Shown here: positions 21,001 through 35,323 of the stretch, piece after piece
Layout: each line of letters opens with the position of its first letter
Numbering within the stretch: the first letter of the stretch is position 1
Assembly: GCF_007565055.1 (NCBI RefSeq)
Contig: NC_044559.1
Location: 40,914,546-40,978,545, forward strand
From: Rhinopithecus roxellana
Lineage: Eukaryota; Chordata; Mammalia; Primates; Cercopithecidae
DNA: 64,000 nt
Direction of reading: 5' to 3'
Notes under the pieces: model-generated
What the model saw: only the letters and a program-made list of their open reading frames with translations
Databases searched by the model: none
Told to the model about the DNA's origin: nothing
Position numbers and translations under genes: made by a program

Positions 21001-24000
21001 GGGAGGCCAAGGAGAGAGGATCACTTGAACCCAGGAGTCCGAGACTAGCCTGGGCAACACAAGGAGACCCCTATCTCCACACACACACACAAACACACAC
21101 AAATCAAAGAATCAGCTGAACCCAGGAGTCTGAGACTAGCCTGGGCAACACAAGGAGACCCCTATCTCCACACACACACACATATATCAAAGAATTAGCT
21201 GGGCACAGTGGCACATGCCTGTGGTCCCAACTACTCGGGAGGCTGAAGTGGGAGGATCGCTTGAGCCTGGGGCGGGGTTGAGGCTGCAGTGAGCCACGAT
21301 CACAACACTGCACTCTAGCCTGGGTGACAGAGCGAGACCCTGTCTCAAAAAAAAAAAAAAAAAAAAAAAAAAGGAATTTGCACAAGTAGACCTGCCATGC
21401 AAGAAACACTAAAGGCAGTTCTTCGAGCTGAAATGAAAAGATACTAGGCAGTAACATGAACCCACATGAGGAAATAAAGGTTGCTGGTAAAAGTGACTGC
21501 ATAGGCAAATAGAAAAAACAGTACAGAAGTCTTTTCTGTTTCTAACTTTTTTCTCTAAAATTGGACAACTGCAAAAGCAGTAATTCTAAAGGTGTTGATG
21601 TACATACAATGTATAGAGAGGTAACTATATGATAGCAGCACAAGGGAGAGGAGAAGGAACGGAATTATAAAGGGGCAAAGTCTTTGTATATTATAATTAA
21701 ACTGGCATTAGCCACACAAAATTTTTTTAATTAAAAATAAACAAACTGGCATTAATCCTTAATAGATGATTATACTAACATGTTAAGTTTATCCCCCCAG
21801 GGCAGCCACTAAGAAAGTAACTTCAAGAAACTTCAAGGGATTAAAATGGGACACTGGAAAATATCTATTTCAAACAAAAAGACAATAATGGAGTAACAGA
21901 GGAATAAAAAAAGACATGACAGAAAACAAATAGCAAAATCACCTCATCAGTAATTATGGCAAATGTAAATTGGCTGCATACTGCAATTCAACACAGGAAA
22001 ATCCTTTATTTTAACCTAGACATACCTTAGTTATTTCATCAGATATGCTATATTCCAAGAATCTCAAAAGGGTTAGATAAATGCGGAATTTGTTCAGCAC
22101 GGAAGGCAGCACCGCTGAGAGAAGGCTGTTCATGTACTCTTCCATGTTTGGTGGAATTAGCTGGGGCTGTAAATGAATCTGGCAGTCTGCCTGAAAAGAG
22201 AAGAAGTACACTGTATTTTCTGAGTTCCTAAATTAAATCTACATTTTTAAAGAAAGATGCATCATCTCTGTCAGCCCCTATAGGAATTAGAAAATACCAT
22301 TTATTATTTAGGGGGAGGGAATAATTTTGTGTGTGTGTGTGTGTGTGTATGTGTGCAAGACAGGGTTTTGCTCAGTCGCCCAGGCTGGAGTGCAGTGGTG
22401 TGATCAGAGCTCACTGCAACCTGCCTCCCAGGCTCAAGCGATCCTCCCACCTCAGCCTGCTTAGTAGTGGCACCACAGGTGCACGCCACCGCGCCTGGCT
22501 AATTTTTGAAATTTTGTAGAGACAAGTTTTGTCACATCGTCCAGGCTGGCCTCAAAGTCCTGGGCTCACGCAATCCACCTGCCTTGGCCTCCCAAAGTGT
22601 TAGGATTATAGGTGTGAGCCATTGCACCCAGCGAGAATCTATTTTTAGTATTACTTTACATGCTTTATAACTACCTCAGAAATAATTATGAAAGTTAGCT
22701 TTTTCTTGGTTACTTATGTTTCCTCAATGGTATCAGTAAGCACACAAAAATGTAGCCAACCTCTAAAAAGCAGCTAATTAAAAAGGTCTATCACACTTGC
22801 ACACAGAGAACATATCCTTGAGCCATTTCATTCTTAGTCAAAGACTGTTTCTCATCAATCACAGGTGAATACTATTATAGAGAGACTATAAACCATTTGA
22901 CAACCGGGAGCATTTCCCATCATCCTCAGAATTAAAAGCGCTCTTTACCAGCCACTCTGAGGACATACCAGAGCATTTCATTGTAAAGCATGAAAATAAC
23001 TACCAAGTGACCAAGGACATTTTCAAAGGAACTCTAAAATATTTTTGGCCGGGCGCGGTAGCTCAAGCCTGTAATCCCAGCACTTTGGGAGGCCGAGGCG
23101 GGTGGATCACGAGGTCAGGAGATCGAGACCCTCCTGGCTAACACGGTGAAACCCCGTCTCTACTAAAAATACAAAAAACTAGCCGGGGGCGGTGGCGGGC
23201 GCCTATAGTCCCAGCTACTCGGAGGCTGAGGCGGGAGAATGGCGGAAACCCGGGAGGCGGAGCTTGCAGTGAGCCGAGATCGCGCCACTGCACTCCAGCC
23301 TGGGCGACACAGCGAGACTCCGTCTCAAAAAATATATATATATATATATTTTTCACATAAGATTAGCAGAAAACAATGGGTCAAAGGCAGCAAGAACAGA
23401 AGTCTGGAGGTTAAAATCAGGCAATCTTGCTATGCTTCGATGTGGGTGTTTCTGCTGCCAACAGCCTTGTTGGTCTCGTGACTTGCTGATATCTGAGCTT
23501 GGTAGATGTAAGGTTTTCATCCATGGCAGTGCAAAATACTCAGTTCCCTTAATGATCAGCAGTCACAGTTTTTACAACAAATGTAATTTACTAATAAGCA
23601 GTACCAAGAAACAGCAAAAATGTAGGTATCTTTCCCATGTCAACCTCCCTCCATTTAAAAATGACTCATCGTACCGGGAGGAGTGACCTCCCCTCCGAAG
23701 TAATGAGAACGTTGATATTGCAGGGGAATTCCATCTGATGGTAGCTGAAGTCATAATCCACCTTCTGCCACGTTATGAGGTTGCTCAGGGCAGTCACATT
23801 ATGAACACCTATGAAGGCAGGAAAACACTTTCGGTCATTTGACTTTAATCATCTCAACAAATCAGTTTTGCTGACACCAATGATAAGCCATGAAGTTTCT
23901 ACCGCTTTTAATAAAGGGTATGAGGCGCTGTCCAATTTACTAAGCTAAACATCATGAAGTGTGTAGGCTTACAACACTCTTGGTCAAGGTAGAACTTTCT

Positions 24001-26186
24001 GGGGCCAGGGGATCCCCCCACAAATCTAATACCTAGCATCTGGTATGCACCTAGACATAAAGTAGTTCCCAAGCAAGTACGGTTATTTCTAAATGGTGTA
24101 TTTACAGGGCTAAAATAAGGAAACACTAAAACTACTTTCATACATAGATCAGCCTAGTGAATTTTACAGATTCTATATTCCCCTTTGCCTTAAATGTGCC
24201 CAGTCTACCTCATTTTTTCTTCTACCTTTACCTCTTGAGCTGATCACCAGCAGTGTATTCTTAACTGTCTTCATTTAAGCACTGGTAAACAATCTGCTTT
24301 CTTGTGATTTTATAATATATTCCATAACTGAGGTTAGTGCAAACCATTTGATCTATTATTTTTCAGACATTCTCTGAAAAACGTTTAAAAACTTTACAAT
24401 GGGAGGTTAAAAAATAATTAGCCAGGCATGGTGGCAGGCGCCTGTAGTCCCAGCTACTTGGGAGGCTGAGGCAGGAGAATGGCGTGAACCTGGGAGTTGG
24501 AGCTTGCAGTGAGCCAAGATTACACCACTGCACTCCAGCCTGGGCAACAGGGCAAGAGTCTGTCTCAAAAAAAAAAAAATCTATTAGATCAGCTTCCTCC
24601 CATTTCAGTTTTTTAAAAAGCTATTTGGGGCAGGTGCAGTGGCTCACACCTATAATCCCAGCACTGTGGGAGGCCAAGGCAGGAGGATCCCTTGAGCCCA
24701 GGAATTCAAGATCAGCTGGGCAACACAGTGAGACCCTGTGTCTACCGTTCCTTACACTCACTGAATGAAAAATTTTAGGTTATATACAACTACACAAAGA
24801 ACCCAACATTGTAGGCCCATACATATGGCTCCAACCATCTGCTGACGCAATAAAACTTTTCACCAAAGAACCCTTATCACCCTCAACATCTAATACTACC
24901 CTTTATATTACTGCTCCTTTATATTAATACTACCCTTTATATTATTGCTCCATTATAAATAATATACATATTATGTATTATTTTATTATTAATTACACAT
25001 TATTTATATATATTTTATATATTATTGCTCCATATAGTTATTTTTATTATAAATTATAAAACATATAAATATGTATATATAATATATATTATATATTAGA
25101 AGATATATGATACATAACATATATAGTATCTGTTCTATTGTACTCCATTATATTACTACCCTTTATATTATTGCTCCATTATAAATATATAAAATACATT
25201 ATATAAAATATATATTAGATAGAAGATATATGATAACATTATATATATAGTATTTGTTCTGTTATACTACTTTCAGAATACCATGGCAAAACAGAGTTGG
25301 TATATACAATTTAATTTAGTTTATAACATGCTTTAATCAAATTCATATGCCAAGCCTTTATCTTATGTTATTTGTTAAATGTGAATTTGTCTTTGTCCAT
25401 AGATACTCTTCTAAAAGTTATTCCTAGATCTGGCTTTAGTGGAAAGGAAGTCAGAAATGGAAGGGAAACATCTATGTACGTACCTGGGGTATCCAGCTGC
25501 CCCTGTTCCAGGAGAGTCTCATCAATGACAAGGGAAGTATTGCTGGGCAGCTGGAGGAGCCCACTGACCAAGCGATTGGCTGTGTAGTCTTTGTGGGGAA
25601 TGAATTTCAAATGGTTCATGTTCTCTATAGTCATCTGTAGACGAAAAGACTGCAAAAAGAAATTTTTTAGTGAACAAGAATTTAAGTTTCCGTTTTAAGA
25701 AAATATGTACTTAGAATTAAACATTGTGTTTCATATGGAAAAAGTGATCTTACACATTTCTAAGGGAGTAGTGATATGGTTTCTTGAACTCTAGAAGCAA
25801 AAATAGTATCTAGATCTTACATTTGAATTTCATCCATTCTATGAGCTGCTTTATTTTCAAATGTCTTGTTCAATATTCTTGAAAATCAATTTTTTTTTTG
25901 GCCAGGCACGGTGGCTCAAGCCTGTAATCCCAGCACTTTGGGAGGCTGAGATGGGCGGATCACGAGGTCAGGAGATCGAGACCATCCAGGCTAACACGGT
26001 GAAACCCCGTCTCTACTAAAATACAAAAAAAATTAGCCTGGCGAGGTGGCGGGCACCTGTAGTCCCAGCTACTTGGGAGGTTGAGGCAGGAGAATGACAT
26101 AAACCCGGGAGGCGGAGCCTGCAGTGAGCTGAGATCTGGCCACTGCACTCCAGCCTGGGAAACAGAGAGAGACTCCGTCTCAAAAA

Positions 26187-26233
<47 letters not shown>

Positions 26234-29200
26234 GAAAATCAATTTTTATTTAACCAAGGAAACAAATGGTAGATAACTGACATACAAATATTAAATACCC
26301 CAAAGCCTAACCTCTTTCACCTAACACATGCTAGCTAGCAAAAAGAAAATGTTAATTTATTTTTCAAGACAGGTAGAGAAAAGCTTAATTTTCCTCTATA
26401 TTCTTTGAGTTAAAATTATATTGATTCATCATAGACATTTTTGAACAAACTTTTCAGAGAAAAATCAAGGAGCAGAGCACACTGAGCTGTGGGGCACCTG
26501 CTGCAGCTCTCGGGAGGTGCCTCCAGGATGCGTGCACCTTCTCGCTCAGTGTAACGAGAAAGTGACCCTCTAGCTCCTCCTCTAGCTCCTGAGCCACCAT
26601 TCCCAACACCCTCTGTGCTCTGCCTCATACACCAATCCATTCTTCCACCCCTCCAGCCTGAAACAATGTGGCAGGGATGGAGAAGAGGGTATGGTGGGGG
26701 AAGGCTGTCAAGGAAGAGGTAAGATATATTGCAAAAATTTAGAGGAGTTTTGTTATCTCAGTGATTCTAAGAAAACAAGGGGAGCTTAGGGGTGGTTAAA
26801 TGACCTACCATGTATTAATTTGTTTGTTGGTCTTCTACCTAAATTAAACTCTGTGAGGGCAAAGGATCTGACTGTTTCAATAATTCTCAAAATGTGGTCC
26901 CAACAACTCCCAGGGAATTGCTTAAACCCTTTTACGGGGTCAATCAGGTTAAAATCATGCATGGATAAAAGATCCTTTCAATATATGAGACTAATGAATT
27001 TTACCATAGCAGACTATGGAAAGTTTACGAATAGGATTTCAGATTCCACACTTAACTATCTTTAAGAAAATGTCATGTGGACAGTTTTGGTCTAGTATCA
27101 AAGACCACCACCCAGTTATCTGCAAAGGCTATCGAAACCATCCTTCCTTTACCAACTACTTTTCCATCTGTGTGAGGTCAGCTTTCCTTCACATACTTCA
27201 ATCAAAACCTGAGATTACAACAGACTGAAGGCCGAAGAAGATACAAGCATCCATTGTCTCCTATTAATCCAGACATTAAAGAGATTTGCAAGAATGTAAA
27301 ACAATGTCACTTTTATCACTAATCATTTTTGGCTTGGGAAAAGTTTTTATAAAAATATTTATATGTAATTTTTTATGTTTAATAGATGTATTTGCTTCAT
27401 CATCTAGTTTGGTAAGTTAATGATAAATATAATCATAACATGAAAAACAGCTCTTTGAGTACTAATACATTTTTCAGAGTGTAAAGTGAGTCTAAGGAGA
27501 CTGAGAACTGCTGGTGTACTCTGGTCCACGTCTGCTTCTTGAGGGCCTGGATAAGTGCTAGCACTGAGACACTCAATACATTTGGTTCAATAAGGATCTA
27601 GTGGACCTTCTTCAGTTTTCAAAGAAGTGATCAGTATTTTCAGTCACACAACCGATCAGAAGCAATTCCCGTTCCCAAGATCCTACCACCACACAAGTAC
27701 TGCATTCCAAATACCCTGGCAAATAAAGTGGGCTCAACTTTCCAAACAGGAATTAAAATTGAGGCAATGGAGATAAAGAACTTTATTACCTCAACTAAAA
27801 GAATTATGCTCCTATAATTTAGAGTTTATTTAGATTTAAGACTTTAGTGTACAAAAAGGATACCAAATTGGACAAATTGGTATCAACAGAGTGTAATTTT
27901 AAGGGAGTTACTGCAATTGTGTTAATTGTTAGACTTACAGAAATTTGTGCTTAGGCAAAAACAAAAAAAAAGTGAAACTTTTAGGGGAAAGTACGTTTTA
28001 AATTACGTAACTTGGCAGGCTTTGTTTCCCCTTAAATAAGCTCTATTAAAAACTCTAAGTTAAATATTTGAGGTGAATGAAAGAGATGGATTTGTTAAGT
28101 GTGCTTAGGTTTATAATACATATTTATATTCATCTTACTGCTGGAACAAGATGTTGAATAATTCGATACAAGTGTTCCGTGAAGGTACTATTCCGTGGGC
28201 AACCACTCAAATTAACTGTAAATTTTCCTAGTGGAAGGACATCTCTTCTTGTATATCTAGAAAAGAAAGAAATCAATCAGTAAGATGCTGAAGTGATTTC
28301 CTGATTTCTATTGAAAAGCAAAGAGTAGAAAAATTAGCTTAATATTGTCATTAAAAATAAACCAGAATATTCTGACTAGTTATTTTATCAGAATAACAGC
28401 AATAAAAGTAATAGCCAATATTTGTATGTAAGTGCTGCTGGTCATGTGCCAGAGACTGTTCTGAGTACGTAAATGCTTCCTCATTTAACCCCTAACCATT
28501 CAGAGGTAGGTACTGCTGTCTTTGCTTTACAGATGAGAAATCTGAGGCACAGAGATGATAATAAGCAACATACTCATCTAGCCGGAAGCTGCCAGAACTG
28601 GGATATGAATCCGGATAGTCTGGTTACAGAGTCTGTGCTCTCAACCATTATGTACTACTGTCACAGAATGATCTGAGAAAAGATAAGATTTACAGCACAA
28701 AGATGTTTCCTGCAACTTTGTAATAGAGAAAAGCTAGGAAAACCTGAACATTTAGGGAAATGGTTACAGTATGGTACAACTGCATAGTGAAATACTTTGC
28801 AGCCACTACAAAGTTCATGAAGCATTATGATGGGAAAATGTTTAATATATATCAACTGCTGAAAACAAGACACGGATCTGTGCTTAGAGTATAACTAAGA
28901 TCTATGCAGGGATGTATACGTATGTAAACAAAAACCAATGAACGTGAACCAAAAGGGTAACAGAGGTTCTAAGTGGTGAAATTACAAATGATGTGCATTT
29001 TCCTCTTTATGTTCTTGTAACCTGTCAAAGGTCCACACTAATTTTAAAATCAGAAAACAAATACAGTGGAGTCAAGGGATGCAGTGCTAGTGTCAATGTC
29101 CACGTTAAATGTGCACATGACGTCGTGCCTTGGGATGTATAAACAGAGTGTTCAGAATGCAAAAAGGATAAAACAGCTCATTTTACTCATCAGCCAGGTC

Positions 29201-31115
29201 CTTTATCTCAGGGGTCCCCCACGCCCAGGCCGTGGACCAGGACCCCTTAGGAACCGCGCCACAACGCAGGAGGTGAGGGGTGGGCGAACGGGCATTACTG
29301 CCTGAGCTCCATCTCCTGTCAGATCAGCAGTGGCATCAGACTCTCACAGGAGCGCGAACCCTACTGTGAACTGCACATTTGTGTGTTCCTTATGAGAATC
29401 TAACTAGTGCCTGATGATCTGAGGTGGAACAGTTTCATCCTGAAACCATCCCCACTCTGGTCCATGGAAAAATGGTCTTCCATGAAACGGGTCCTTGGTG
29501 CCAAAAAGGTTGGGGACTACTGCTTTATCTGATTTTGGCTCTAAAATTTAAGGGGACATAATCAAAATGCTAAATTTCTCACAGTAAAACTGTGAGAAAA
29601 GGAATTTGTCTGTGATTTGGTTTAACAGTTGTTACACTGAAAAGATAAAAACCATCTGATGAAGCCCAATAAGGAAAACACACAAATTACACCAGCAATA
29701 TCCCCGCTCTTCCACTTCTACACACACCAAACTCCCCTAATTCCCACCAGGATACAGCACTTACACTGTGGAGATGAGATGTAATATTAGGTATTCAGCA
29801 GCCAAACTATCCCCTAGAAGGGCATGAGTGAGGAACCCAAGAAGTTCTGCTCTGACTGGAGACAATTCGGACATGAAACTTGAAACAACTGAAGGAGAAA
29901 AGGAGACCTGAGTCAGGACACACACACCAGTTCCTCTCAAGTGTCTTAGGTGAAAAATAACTACGTGGGCAAAGCGCAACAATTCAGTAGACAGTAAGTA
30001 AAGCTTAACATATCAGTAAGTGACACTGATCTTAAAAATAAGACAGTTTGCATCCTCCTTTTTTTTTTCTTTTGAGACTGAGTTTTGTTCCTTTTTGCCC
30101 AGCCTGGAGTGCAATGGCGCCATCTCGGCTGACCGCAACCTCTGCCTCTGGTTCAAGTGATTCTCCTGCCTCAGCCTTCCGAGTAGCTGGGATTACAGGC
30201 ACATGCCACCACACCTGGCTAATTTTGTATTTTTAGTAGAGATGGGGTTTCACTATATTGGCCAGGCTGGTCTCGAACTCCTGACCTCAGGTGATCCACC
30301 CACCTCGGCCTCCCAAAGTGCTGAGATTGCAGGCGTGAGCCACTGCACCCAGCCTCGTATACTTCTTTTTTGTCCTCGTTTCAATGAAGAGAATTAATGT
30401 AAGAGAAAAATGGGGCAATAAGAGAGAGATTGTGAGGAATGAAGACCTGACTCTTAATTCCACTATGAGCATGTTACAGGCAGCTCTAGACACACACTGA
30501 GGCTAACAGTCGATAGTTCACTAGGCTGTAACACTTACACTTACAGGTTTTGCTCTCCTCTTTGTTAAGGCAGGCAGGCAATAACGGGTTGATGTGTTGC
30601 AACTTCTGGGCTAAGATCACATGAATTCTCGGCACTAATGAAGCAGGAGGACTGTGTACTCTCTGCTCCTCTGCTGTGTCCGTGCACTCCATCGGATCCA
30701 GCAGCGCAGAGGCATCCCTGCGGAGAGACAATAAAGTTTCAATTTAGAGAGACATCAATTGCACAGATACAAAAATAATATGCACCTTAGAAAACAAAAT
30801 TACAGTCCAAGCCAAGAATATTTCCACCTGTACATCTCCTTAAAGAACAGAAAGTGGCCTCTCATTCTAAAGTGTTAACATCACACAGACTTCAGGCTTG
30901 TTAAGACATATCATGAAATAATGCATTTATTCCATTTTTCAAGAACAGTGTTTTTTTTTTTTTTTGGATGGAGTCTTACTGTGTTGCCCAGGTTGGAGTG
31001 CAGCGGTGTGATCTCGGCTCATTGCAACCTCTGCCTCCTGGGTTCAAGCGACTCTCGTGCCTCAGCCTCCTGAGTAGCTGAGATTACAGGTGTGTGCCAC
31101 CAAGCCTGGCTAATT

Positions 31116-31146
<31 letters not shown>

Positions 31147-34100
31147 GAGAGGGAGTCTCACTCTGTCGCCCAGGCTGGAGTGCAATGGCCGGATCTCAGC
31201 TCACTGCAAGCTCCGCCTCCCGGGTTCACGCCATTCTCCTGCCTCAGCCTCCCAAGTGGCTGGGATTACAGGCGCCCGCCACCTCGCCCGGCTAGTTTTT
31301 TTGTATTTTTTAGTAGAGACGGGGTTTCACCGTGTTAGCCAGGATGGTCTCGATCTCCTGACCTCGTGATCCGCCCGTCTCGGCCTCCCAAAGTGCTGGG
31401 ATTACAGGCTTGAGCCACCGCGCCTGGCCGAATTTTTGTATTTTTAGTAGAGACAGGGTTTCACTATGTTGGCCAGGCTGGTCTCGAACTCCTGAACTCA
31501 AGTGATCTGCCTGCCTTGGCCTCCCAAAGTGCTGGGATTACAGGTGTGAGTCACCGTGCCTGGCCAGGAACAATATTTTTTATTCAGCGCTTCAATAAAT
31601 GGAATGTAGGATGTCACTCATAAGGCTATTTCAAAACACAGGTACTCCTTGAACTATTGGCTGAGACATCGAATACTTGACAGCAGATCTCAAAAACTGG
31701 GGTCTTTTTCTCAAAAGCCATCCGGTATCTATTAGTGTGTAGAGAATCCATTCATCTCCTATCTTGCTAATTGTATTTCCTAAATTTTATTCTTACATGA
31801 TCCTTCAAATACTGAGTAGACAAGCAATTGAAAGTTATGAATTTTTCAGATTTGCTAAATGAATTTGCAGATAGATTTGTGAGACGACTGAAACAAATGG
31901 CTAAAATGCTTTTAGATCTTGACTTTCTAGATTCTATAGACACTGAAGTAATAAATTCAGACTCCTGTATATTTTAATACAAGCATAATAACCTTTTCCA
32001 TAGTACGTACCATGTGACAGACAATGTTCAATGCTTTACACGTACAAATTCACCAAAACCTCACATCTACCTTGATTTACAACAAGGAAACCAAGCCCAA
32101 CGTCACACAGCTAGTAAGTGGCCAAGTCAGGACTCCAACCCAGGCTGTCTGCCTGTCTGTGCTCTTAACCTCTGTGATGGTTAATACTGAGTGTCAATCT
32201 GACTGGATTGAAGGATGCAAAGTACTGTTCCAGGGTATGTCTGTGAGGGTGCTGCCAAAGGAGATTAACATTTGAGTCAGTGGGCTGGGAGAGGCAGACG
32301 CACCCTCAGTCTGGGTGGGCAGCATCTAATCAGCTGCCAGCATAAAGGCAGGCATGGAAAGAGCAGACTGGTTGAGTCTTCCGGCCTCCATCTTTCTCTC
32401 ATGCTGGATGCTTCCTGCCCTCAAACATCAGACTTGCAAGTTCTTCAGTTTTTGGACTCTTGGACCTACACCAGTGGTTTGCCAGGGCCTCTTAGGCCTT
32501 CAGCCATGGACTGAAGCCTGCACTATTGGCTTCCCTACTTTTGAGGTTTTGGGACTCAGACTGGCTTCCTTGCTCCTCAGCTTGCAGACGGCCTATTGTG
32601 GGACTTTACTTTGTGATCGTGTGAGTCAATTCTCCTAATAAACTCCCCTTCATATATTCATCTATCCTATCAGTTCTGACCCTTTAGAGAAACCTGACTA
32701 ATAAAACCTCTAAACTAAACTGCATCAATAGTGAAGTAACTAAAGCAGGAAAGTCATCATAATCAGAAATTGCCAAGATGAACAATCTCATACACTATTA
32801 TTAAGGGATGGTTAAGCTCAAAGTTGTTTAAAATTTTTGTTTTGTACCATTTTTTTTTAACTGTGAAAAATGTTAAGTTCATCTTACACAGAAACTAAGA
32901 TGTACGATGATGAATGTCCAGTATTCAACAAGAGGACTCTGGTGTAGATGAGGGACATTAGCCCTTGCTTTTGGCAATCTCAAAGCAAAACAAAAAAGAA
33001 TGAGGAAGATCTAGATTTCCAAGACATGTTGTTAATAAAAAAATTAAACAGTGTAAAAGAGTACATATACTATGCTACCTTTTATAGAAGAAAAAGGTAG
33101 AAATAAAATGTAGACTTATCTACTTATTTTTGTGTAAAAAAAATACAGGACAGATAAACCAGAAACTATGGTTCCCTAAGGAGGCTGGGTGGGAACAGAC
33201 AGCAGGAATGGGGATAGCTGAGAATGACACCTCTGAGAATCTTTTTGTATAGTTTGAATTTGGCAACAATGTTAATGTTTCCTATATTAAAAAGAAAAAA
33301 ACCAGTAAGGATGGAGGAAAAACTGAAGTGAAACATAATCAGACATAAATGAATCTAAGTAGAATAAATAATGAAATCACACTGAAGGGGAAGAAAAGTT
33401 ACCAGAGTAACTGGAACACAGCTCTGACTACACGGCTGCATTCTAAAATAAAAATGAACTGGAAATGTACTGAACACTCATTACTAGTTTGTTTTGTAGT
33501 AGTATGGTTTACCAATTCTGAAATTCCCTTCTGTATATGGCAGAAATGGGGAAACGACAGATTGTGAATAATGGGAATCAAATTTGTTAGAAAAGGAAGT
33601 CATAAATATAGAAAGGAGACCAACTAGAACATGTGACTCCTGCTGTGCTGAACTGGAATCAGAAATATGAACCCATGGTTTCTCATAGATGTTAGAAATA
33701 TACAAAACATGCATGTGTGAGTATGTATGTGTGCATTTAAATGTGTATGCATATATATGTAAACATATGTTGCATATATCCTAGCTCTGTCTGCTTTAAG
33801 GGCCTAGATGCAGAGCTAACCCAGTACCAACGAGCACATCTAGGACTCAGATCTTCAAAGTATACGATGAAGCTGCAACAGCTTCATATGCCAGAAAATA
33901 AATGTTAAAAAATAATAAGATCTTCTCAAAAAAAGGACCCAGCACCTGCTTAAAGTGGCTCCCACTAGCCACATCTGGGAAAACTTGGGTCTCAAAATAA
34001 AATAATGATATTAACATTGAATAAAATCAGAATCTATTAGTCCATACTAAATATAAGTAAATAAATTACTTGAATAAACAAACGGAAGAAATATCTTTTA

Positions 34101-35286
34101 TAGTAGAATGCCAATAAATAAATGTACTGAGTTAGAGAATTGCCAACATAGTAATAACTGATTCAAGCAAGAATCATCAATTAATGCTAAAATAAATTGG
34201 TGAAAGTTTAGTAAGAAACTGGATATTTACGTCCCAAAGTATCTTCCTCCAAGTTACTTGTCAATTACAAAGTGAGAAATGTATCTTTAGAGAAGAGGCA
34301 TCTGGAAGACACCACCTTAACCAACTGATGAAAATTAACCTCACCAGTAAAGCGACAGACTGACATCACATGCCCCCTGCTGTAACATACTGAGGATACA
34401 TCACTTCTGTAATATTCCTGCCAAAAATGCACAACATTGAGTCTAACCATGAGGAAACCAGTAACTAGTAACTGGCCTACACTCTTCAAAAACGTCAAGG
34501 CTTTCTGCTCTCTACCACGTGAGAAGACAGCCATCTGCAAACTAGGAAGTGGGCCCTCACTAGAAACCAGATCTGCTGGGAACTTGATTTTGGACTTCCC
34601 AGCCTCCAGAACTACTGGAAGACATATAATATTTCTGTTGTTTAAGGGGGAAAAAAAAGTGGCAAGACCATGAAAGACAAAGGCTGAGGACTATTTCAGA
34701 TTGAACTCTAGTTATTTAGGTTTATGTTTTATAGAGGTATGAGTTAACAATTCTGAAATTCCCTTTTCTATGTTGTACAAATGTGCAAATGACAGATCGT
34801 GAAAAATGGGAATCAAGTTTAAGAGAGTTACACTAACACAGAAAGGAGAACAAGTAGAACGACACCTGTGGTGCTGAACTGGAATCAGAAATACAGTATG
34901 AACTCAGTAGAAACAGAGAATAAGCAAGCTTCCGAACCCTGGACTGGGGGATACGGAAGGGAGAACTGTAAGAAAGAACATGATTAAGACAATTAGTGAA
35001 ATTGGCCGGGCGCGGTGGCTCAAGCCTGTAATCCCAGCACTTTGGGAGGCCGAAGCGGGCGGATCACGAGGTCAGGAGATCGAGACCATCCTGGCTAACA
35101 GGGTGAAACCCCGTCTCTACTAAAAAATACAAAAAACTAGCCGGGCGAGGTGGTGGTGGCGCCTGTAGTCCCAGCTACTCGGGAGGTTGAGGCAGGAGAA
35201 TGGCGAGAACCCCGGAGGTAGAGCTTGCTGTGAGCTGAGATCCAGCCACTGCACTCCAGCCTGGGCAACAGAGCAAGACTCTGTCT

Positions 35287-35323
<37 letters not shown>

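Noticed and set aside
32174..32705. Possible protein-coding ORFs over the LTR
   Set aside because: Short frames in a solo LTR; no retroviral internal region is present.
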